A stretch of 64,000 nucleotides of DNA from Pseudomonadota bacterium. GTDB taxonomy: Bacteria > Pseudomonadota > Gammaproteobacteria > Burkholderiales > Burkholderiaceae_C. The translations under genes and the position numbers were made by a program. The notes beneath the pieces are model-generated. The model was given only the letters and a program-made list of their open reading frames with translations. It ran no database searches and had not been told where the DNA came from. This document shows, piece by piece, positions 59,502-64,000 of this stretch; the stretch's first letter is position 1, and every line of letters starts with the position of its first letter. The stretch spans positions 1 through 64,000 of the forward strand of contig CAUJHV010000075.1 in the NCBI GenBank assembly GCA_963205115.1. The letters run 5' to 3'.

Positions 59502-60932
59502 TCAGGTCAGTGACTGCCTGGCCGATGCAACGCGCTCTTGCGCCGATGCGATGGGCTGCGGCCGGCGGTTCGCGAGCACCTGCCAGAGCACGCGCGGCGC
59601 AAACAGCGCGGCCGGCTGGTCGAGCATGTGCACCACGCGCTGGAAGGCCAGGCTCACCACCGGTGCGCTGGGCGCCACGCGGTACAGGCGGCCGATGTAC
59701 GCATTGACGATGCGCACCGGCAGCGGACGTTGGCCGGGCACGCGGTCGATCGACAGGTCGCCTCCGACGGCCACCTGCCACGGGATGTCGATGACCCGGG
59801 ACGCGGCGCGGAAGTAGCGCCTGGGTTCCACGTCGCGGCCGCCGCGGGTGAGTTCGGCCTGAAGCGCGAGCGCCTCGCAGGCCGCCACGGTCATCCCTTG
59901 GCCATAGATCGGGTTGAAGCTGGTGATGGCGTCGCCCATCACCAGGAAGCCGCGCGGCAGGCGCCGCAGCCGTTCGTAGCGCCGCCGCTGGCTGTGGGGC
60001 ATGTGATAGCGCATCACCTCGCCCAGCAGTTCACCTTCGTGCGTGACCTTCTGCAGCTCGGCAGCGCCGATCGATCGTGCGTGAGCGCGCAGGCCTTCGA
60101 GCGTGGCCTCGGGCTGGTCACCGCGGAAGCCGCCGACCGCGGTCACCCAGCGCGGCGTGCCTTGGGCATCGGGCTCTTGCGCCAGCAGCACGCCGGGCCG
60201 CGGCTGCGCGTTTGTCACTGCACCGAAAGTGCCCACTTTCTGGATGCCGGCGCCCAGGGTCAGTCCGCCCGTGCGCTTGAAGTACGCGCTGGTGTAGCTG
60301 ATGCCGATCTCCACGCGATCCTCGGTCGGGCCGTCATAGCCCCACTCGCGCAGCCAGCGCGGTGCCTGTGATCCGCGGCCGCTGCAGTCGACGACGAGGT
60401 CTGCCGCGAGTTCGTGCTCGGCACCATCGGGCCCCGCGCGCCAGCGCGCCGCCACGACGCGGCCTCCTGCATGCGACGGCGCGAGCACCGCCACGCGCAT
60501 GATGGCCCGCACGTTCGGGCGACCGAGCACGCGGCCGCGCAGTTCGGCCTCGATGGCCAGTCGGCTGGCGACCAAAGCCTGCAGCCCGCCATGGCAGGCG
60601 GCGAAGCGCTCGCGGTTGGCGTCGAAGGCGACGTCGCCGGTCATGTCGCCGACCAGCCCGCCGCGCGCCTGCATGCTGCGCGTGAAGCCCGGGAACAGCG
60701 TCTCCAGCACCTGCAGCCCGCGCGCGAGCAGGCCGTGCGGGTGCACGGCGTGCGGCGTGCCCTTGCGGGGCAGCGGGCCCTCGGGCAAGGCGTCGCGTTC
60801 GAGCAGCACCACTTCGTCGAAGTGGTCGCTCAGCACGCGTGCGGCCAGCAGGCCGGCCATGCTGGCGCCCAGCACGACGGCGCGTGTACGGGTGGACGTC
60901 GGCGAGACGCCGAGTGACGAATGCGTGGTCAT
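59502..60932 (-). CDS. FAD-dependent oxidoreductase (halogenase/geranylgeranyl reductase-like)
   Basis: A 476-aa flavoprotein. The N-terminal dinucleotide motif is AVVLGASMAGLLAARVL (GxSxAG), then VVLLERDALPEG and GTPHAVHPHGLLARGL. The FAD-contact motif GFLVMGDAITSFNPIYGQGMTVA is of the flavin monooxygenase/halogenase type. There is no clear GWxWxIP halogenase motif, so oxidation or reduction of a lipid or a small molecule is equally possible. A 33-codon gene ending in Cys starts 29 bases upstream on the same strand and may be co-transcribed. Confidence 0.8.
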   Translation of the reverse strand: MTTHSSLGVSPTSTRTRAVVLGASMAGLLAARVLSDHFDEVVLLERDALPEGPLPRKGTPHAVHPHGLLARGLQVLETLFPGFTRSMQARGGLVGDMTGDVAFDANRERFAACHGGLQALVASRLAIEAELRGRVLGRPNVRAIMRVAVLAPSHAGGRVVAARWRAGPDGAEHELAADLVVDCSGRGSQAPRWLREWGYDGPTEDRVEIGISYTSAYFKRTGGLTLGAGIQKVGTFGAVTNAQPRPGVLLAQEPDAQGTPRWVTAVGGFRGDQPEATLEGLRAHARSIGAAELQKVTHEGELLGEVMRYHMPHSQRRRYERLRRLPRGFLVMGDAITSFNPIYGQGMTVAACEALALQAELTRGGRDVEPRRYFRAASRVIDIPWQVAVGGDLSIDRVPGQRPLPVRIVNAYIGRLYRVAPSAPVVSLAFQRVVHMLDQPAALFAPRVLWQVLANRRPQPIASAQERVASARQSLT

Positions 60933-60961
60933 GATCGTTCCTCCGCTGGAGCGGTTGGGGC

Positions 60962-61063
60962 TCAGCAAGCCGCTGCGATGTGCTTGGCGGTGTCCGCGTA
61001 GGGGCTGTCGCCTTGCGCGAAGGCGGCGGAGATCTGCTGGACGGTGAGAAGCGCGGTGCTCAT
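60962..61063 (-). CDS. Possible 33-aa peptide gene upstream of the flavoprotein
   Basis: On the minus strand ATG 61061-61063 opens a frame of 33 codons to TGA 60962-60964. A GGAG lies 10 bases before the ATG, a good site. The peptide reads MSTALLTVQQISAAFAQGDS then PYADTAKHIAAAC: helical, with a Gly-Asp-Ser break and a single C-terminal Cys. The stop lies 29 bases before the flavoprotein ATG. It may be a short regulatory upstream ORF or a tiny peptide modified by the flavoprotein. It is too short for standard gene finders. I recognise no family. Confidence 0.5.
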   Translation of the reverse strand: MSTALLTVQQISAAFAQGDSPYADTAKHIAAAC

Positions 61064-61121
61064 CGGGGTCTCCATCGGGTTGCGATGGAAGCCATACGGC
61101 CGCGCGCCGCGACCGGATTCG

Positions 61122-62030
61122 TCAGCCGATGAATTTCAGATCGAGATCACCATGCGCGTAGATGACGACGCCGGTGTCGGTCTGGGTGATGCGATGGCCG
61201 GTTCCCGCGGGCGCGAGCTGGTAGTCGCCTTCCTGCAGCAGGATGTCGTCGAGGAAGAGTTCGCCTTGCACCATCAGGCACTCCTCGTCGTGGCCGTGGG
61301 TGTGCATGGGCACCGAGGCGCCAGGTTCGGCGTGGTACAGCAGGGCGGCCTGACCGTCCTGCTGCCACAGCACGCGCCGGCGGATGCCGGGTCCAAAGGC
61401 GGGCCAGTCAGCTGCCGCGTCGCGCACGAAGCAGGCCGACTCCGCGCCCTGGGTCGGCACGGCCGACTCGCGCAGGAAGAGCAGGGCGCCGGACTCGCTG
61501 CCCACGGTCTCGGCAGGCCAGCCCGCGGGCAGCGCGCGGTAATCGCGCAGCGCCATCGACGTGCCACCCACGCGTACCCGGCCCCGCAGCACCAGCCATT
61601 CGCGGCGATGCGCCGGGTCCGGCCCGCTCCAGTGTGCGCCGGGTTGCAGCTCGACGAGGCTGGCCCGCAACGGCTCACCCGGCCGCAGCGGCCGGTCTGC
61701 CGCGGCGGCATAGAGCGTACGCATCGACACGCCATCGGCCACGCAGACGCTGACGAGTTGGCGCCGGCGCGCTGTGATCATGGCGGCCGACGCGGCTTTC
61801 GATGCGGCGAGCCGACCGAGCAGCCGCTGGCGCATCGCACCCGGGTCGGCGTCCGGCGCGTCGGGTGCAGCCGACCAGGCCGCGGCGAACGGTTCGCTCA
61901 ACAGCGGCACCAGTTCGGGATCGACGGCATCGGGCGCAGGGTCGATGCGAAGGGGCGTGCGGCGGGAGACCATGGCGGGATTGTCCTGAAGCTTCGGGGT
62001 TCTGGCGGTGGTGTCGACAGGTGTGATCAT
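61122..62030 (-). CDS. ChrR-like double-cupin protein (putative anti-sigma partner)
   Basis: A 302-aa protein. Its ATG overlaps the sigma-factor stop by 4 bases (ATGA), so the genes are coupled. Residues about 105-190 form a first cupin-like domain (LYAAAADRPLRPGEPLRASLVELQPGAHW, EWLVLRGRVRVGG). The second cupin, PGASVPMHTHGHDEECLMVQGELFLDD near residue 235, has HxH...E metal ligands and matches ChrR cupins. Unlike ChrR, the N-terminal half lacks the zinc anti-sigma motif (HxxxCxxC) I would expect, so its control of the sigma factor may work differently or be lost. Confidence 0.72.
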   Translation of the reverse strand: MITPVDTTARTPKLQDNPAMVSRRTPLRIDPAPDAVDPELVPLLSEPFAAAWSAAPDAPDADPGAMRQRLLGRLAASKAASAAMITARRRQLVSVCVADGVSMRTLYAAAADRPLRPGEPLRASLVELQPGAHWSGPDPAHRREWLVLRGRVRVGGTSMALRDYRALPAGWPAETVGSESGALLFLRESAVPTQGAESACFVRDAAADWPAFGPGIRRRVLWQQDGQAALLYHAEPGASVPMHTHGHDEECLMVQGELFLDDILLQEGDYQLAPAGTGHRITQTDTGVVIYAHGDLDLKFIG

Positions 62031-62755
62031 GAGGCGAGCAGGCGCTGCCCCTGATCGCCCAGCGCGTCGCGCAGCGCCAGCAGCGCGCGGCGGATCTGCG
62101 TCTTCACGGTGCCCAGCGGCAGCCCCATCTGCTGGGCGATCTCCTCGTGGCTCAGGCCACGGAAGAACGACATCGAAACCAACTGGCGTGGCTGGGCGCC
62201 CAGCAGCATGAGCGCCTGGTGCAGGTCGGCACGGTTGCGCGCGAGCTCCAGCAACTCATCGTGGACCGGCTGCGTGCAGGCAGGTTCGAGCGGGCCGTCC
62301 TCGTCCAGCGTGTCGTGCGCAAAACGCGCCTCGTGGCGCAGGGCGTCGATGGCGCGCGAGCGTCCGATGGCGAGCAGCCAGGTCAGGGCCTTGCCGCGGC
62401 CCGGGTCGAAGCGCACGGCCTGACGCCAGACCTGGAAGTAGGTGTCCTCGACCACTTCCTCCGCCAAGGCCGCGCTGCGCACGATGCGCTGGACCAGACC
62501 GAATACACGCGTGAACGTGGCGTCATACAGGGCCGCGAGGGCGCGCTCGTCCTGATCGACGACCGCCTCGATCCACGCGGCCAGCTGCTGCTCGGACGCC
62601 GCAGGCAGGGCGACCGATGCAACCCCGTCGAAGGCGCACGCAGCAGCGGTCCCGTCGGCGTCGTCGCACGCAGCGGGCAGTTCGTCCCAGGGATCGATGG
62701 CGGGCGCTGCCTGCGCCTGCACATCGTCTGACGAAGGGGTGGTGGCAGCGTTCAT
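62027..62755 (-). CDS. ECF-type sigma factor
   Basis: A 242-aa extracytoplasmic-function sigma factor. Region 2 near residues 75-150 reads DERALAALYDATFTRVFGLVQRIVRSAALAEEVVEDTYFQVWRQAVRFDPGRGKALTWLLAIGRSRAIDALRHE; region 4 near 175-235 reads MLLGAQPRQLVSMSFFRGLSHEEIAQQMGLPLGTVKTQIRRALLALRDAL. An N-terminal extension of about 65 Ala/Asp-rich residues is longer than usual. ATG 62755 is taken. It sits between two cupin genes, as SigE-ChrR type systems do, and probably responds to oxidative or singlet-oxygen stress. Confidence 0.9.
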   Translation of the reverse strand: MNAATTPSSDDVQAQAAPAIDPWDELPAACDDADGTAAACAFDGVASVALPAASEQQLAAWIEAVVDQDERALAALYDATFTRVFGLVQRIVRSAALAEEVVEDTYFQVWRQAVRFDPGRGKALTWLLAIGRSRAIDALRHEARFAHDTLDEDGPLEPACTQPVHDELLELARNRADLHQALMLLGAQPRQLVSMSFFRGLSHEEIAQQMGLPLGTVKTQIRRALLALRDALGDQGQRLLAS

Positions 62756-62800
62756 GCAGCGACCTTCTCGGATGCGGTGGTGAGGGAGCCCGGACGGCAT

Positions 62801-63241
62801 CTATGCCAGGATCTGGTCGGCTTGCGGCGCCGCGCCCCGCAGGAAGATCGTGGCACCGGTCCCAGTGCTGATCGTCGGGTGCAGCGCACCCGCGTGGGCG
62901 AGGTGGTAGCTGCCGGCGCCGAAACGCGTTCGCGTACCCACCTGCAGGCTTCCTTCGATGACGATGCATTCCTCGTCCTGCGGATGCCGGTGCGCGGGCA
63001 GGCTCGCACCGGGCGCCAGGCGCAACAGGTACGACAGGACGCCGGCATGCTCCCGCAGCACCTTGATGTGAACCCCGTCCAGGAACGGCTGCCACTCGCC
63101 GTCGTCGCCCCCGATCGTCAGGTGGGTGTCGTCGGCGTCGGCCACGCGTTCCATGAGGCGCCGGCGGATCGAACGGGCGCGGACCCGCGTGGCGGAGGTG
63201 CCGCCGGGCGCAGCAGGTGACGGGTCGTCGCAGGAGTCCAT
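62801..63241 (-). CDS. ChrR-like cupin protein
   Basis: A 146-aa protein starting at ATG 63241. It has an Arg-rich N-terminal third (RARSIRRRLMERVADADD) and a single cupin near residues 75-140: LAPGASLPAHRHPQDEECIVIEGSLQVGTRTRFGAGSYHLAHAGALHP, with the HxH...E..C pattern of ChrR cupins. Together with the double-cupin gene downstream of the sigma factor this gives two ChrR-type cupins in one operon. The promoter region is shared with the divergent SRPBCC gene across 135 bp. Confidence 0.78.
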   Translation of the reverse strand: MDSCDDPSPAAPGGTSATRVRARSIRRRLMERVADADDTHLTIGGDDGEWQPFLDGVHIKVLREHAGVLSYLLRLAPGASLPAHRHPQDEECIVIEGSLQVGTRTRFGAGSYHLAHAGALHPTISTGTGATIFLRGAAPQADQILA

Positions 63242-63376
63242 GCCTGTCTTACGCAGCAAGTCGAAGTCTGGATTCAAGTGCGGGAGCGGGCAGGGGTCAA
63301 GCAGGCAGGCGCTCGACTGCATCCAGCCGAGCGCTTGGGCCGTACTGAGATGCACGACGACTAACAGGAGCGTTTC

Positions 63377-63922
63377 ATGCCGCGCTGCGCCGCCGTCCCC
63401 GCGAGTCCAGGGGCCGAGAGCCACTTCGACCTTGTGAGTCACTGGCGCCTGGAAGCGCCGGTCGAGCAGGTGTGGGCTGCGCTGGCCGATCCCGCCGGCT
63501 GGCCGACCTGGTGGCCTTACGTGCAACAGGTACGGCCGTTGCGCGAAGGCGGCGCAGACGGCGTGGGCAGCGTGCGACGTATCGACTGGTCCACGCGGCT
63601 GCCGTACCGCATCGTCATCGACGTCGAAGCCGTGGAGTCGGTACGCCACCAGCGTCTGCGGGGCCGCTCGCGCGGACAACTGGACGGCGAAGGCCTGTGG
63701 CTGCTGCGCGCGGAAGAGGGCTACACCGACGTCACCTACGTGTGGCGCGTGCGTCTGGTCAGGCCCTGGATGCGCTGGCTGGCACCCTTGCTGTCACGGG
63801 TCTTCCGTTGGAACCACGACGGCGTCATGCGCGCCGGCGAAGCGGGGCTGAAGCGGCACCTGGCGGGCGGCGCCAGCGGCCCGGGCAAACCCGCCCTGAG
63901 GCGGTGCGCCGGCGACACCTAG
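63377..63922 (+). CDS. SRPBCC (polyketide cyclase/dehydrase-like) protein
   Basis: A 181-aa single-domain protein starting AACAGGAG-ATG-like at 63377. The SRPBCC core reads FDLVSHWRLEAPVEQVWAALADPAGWPTWWPYVQQV, then GVGSVRRIDWSTRLPYRIVIDVEAV and RGQLDGEGLWLLRAEEGYTDVTYVWRVRL. It binds a hydrophobic ligand in a helix-grip pocket; the ligand is unknown. It diverges from the cupin gene, and expression under the ECF sigma factor is plausible, inferred from position. Confidence 0.85.
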   Translation: MPRCAAVPASPGAESHFDLVSHWRLEAPVEQVWAALADPAGWPTWWPYVQQVRPLREGGADGVGSVRRIDWSTRLPYRIVIDVEAVESVRHQRLRGRSRGQLDGEGLWLLRAEEGYTDVTYVWRVRLVRPWMRWLAPLLSRVFRWNHDGVMRAGEAGLKRHLAGGASGPGKPALRRCAGDT

Positions 63923-63958
63923 AATCGATCATTCGTACCAGCCTGAGGCACAGCGTCC

Positions 63959-64000
63959 ATGGTCAGCAAGACCCCGAAGCCCCAAACGGCGACCGGCGCG
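63959..64000 (+). CDS. Start of the next gene (cut by the window edge)
   Basis: ATG 63959 opens a frame of 14 codons (MVSKTPKPQTATGA) that continues past the window. The Lys/Pro/Thr-rich start gives no family. The frame is too short to judge whether this is the real start. Confidence 0.35.
   Translation, partial: MVSKTPKPQTATGA

Overview
The window is high-GC DNA with densely packed genes and the gene families of a betaproteobacterium, most likely Burkholderiales (an inference from codon use and gene content; there is no rRNA or marker gene to prove it). I saw no tRNA, rRNA or CRISPR array.

Layout. 0-7.5 kb: end of an AfsR/LuxR-type ATPase regulator, a lipoprotein, and a four-gene 2-oxoacid:acceptor oxidoreductase operon (gamma, alpha, beta, and an FAD/NAD(P) plus ferredoxin protein). 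7.6-8.8 kb: a membrane-anchored alpha/beta hydrolase. 9.1-18.7 kb: an integron cassette array without an integrase, marked by four nearly identical attC sites of about 111 bp, two decayed ones and lone core sites. Its base composition is visibly lower in GC than the flanks. The cassettes encode an all-helical protein, an HD plus GHKL-ATPase protein of 883 aa, a DUF2971 protein, a decayed small membrane protein, a TRADD-N-associated-like membrane protein, a deoxyribosyltransferase-like plus TIR protein and an AlbA_2/Schlafen-like protein. A decayed IS110/IS1111-type element sits exactly at a cassette junction. 18.9-20.1 kb: an intact IS3-family element. 20.2-25.1 kb: two secreted toxin-like proteins, each with an abutting or overlapping immunity-like gene, bracketing a lipoprotein and a Sel1-repeat secreted protein. 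25.1-25.8 kb: a hairpin-rich stretch and plasmid/ICE-type remnants. 25.9-27.8 kb: two divergent TIR genes. Positions 7.6-27.8 kb thus look like a defence and conflict island.

28-34.8 kb returns to host-like genes: a DUF1080 lipoprotein, a coiled-coil membrane protein, a small protein plus radical SAM enzyme pair that could be an undescribed peptide-modification system, and small SRPBCC, VOC, SDR and TfoX genes. 34.9-44.9 kb, all on the minus strand, is a copper/silver resistance block: PepSY protein, cytochrome b561, OmpR-type regulator, sensor kinase, a His/Cys-containing small protein and CusCBA. 45.1-48.0 kb: L-talarate/galactarate dehydratase and a TIGR04222 protein. 48.4-54.1 kb: small secreted proteins, a TetR regulator with a palindrome in front and a PEP-synthase-like enzyme, and a TPR lipoprotein. 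54.1-59.3 kb: LysE exporter, a phasin-like protein, GNAT, EamA, MscS, serine acetyltransferase and a family 2 glycosyltransferase. 59.5-63.9 kb: an FAD oxidoreductase with a 33-residue peptide gene just upstream, then an ECF sigma factor with two ChrR-like cupin genes and a divergent SRPBCC gene, which look like a stress-response unit.

My best candidates for something undescribed are the immune-like integron cassettes (9-18.7 kb), the double toxin/immunity locus (20-25 kb), the radical SAM pair (29.8-31.2 kb) and the 33-aa peptide (61.0 kb). Family names come from recognising motifs by eye, without database searches.
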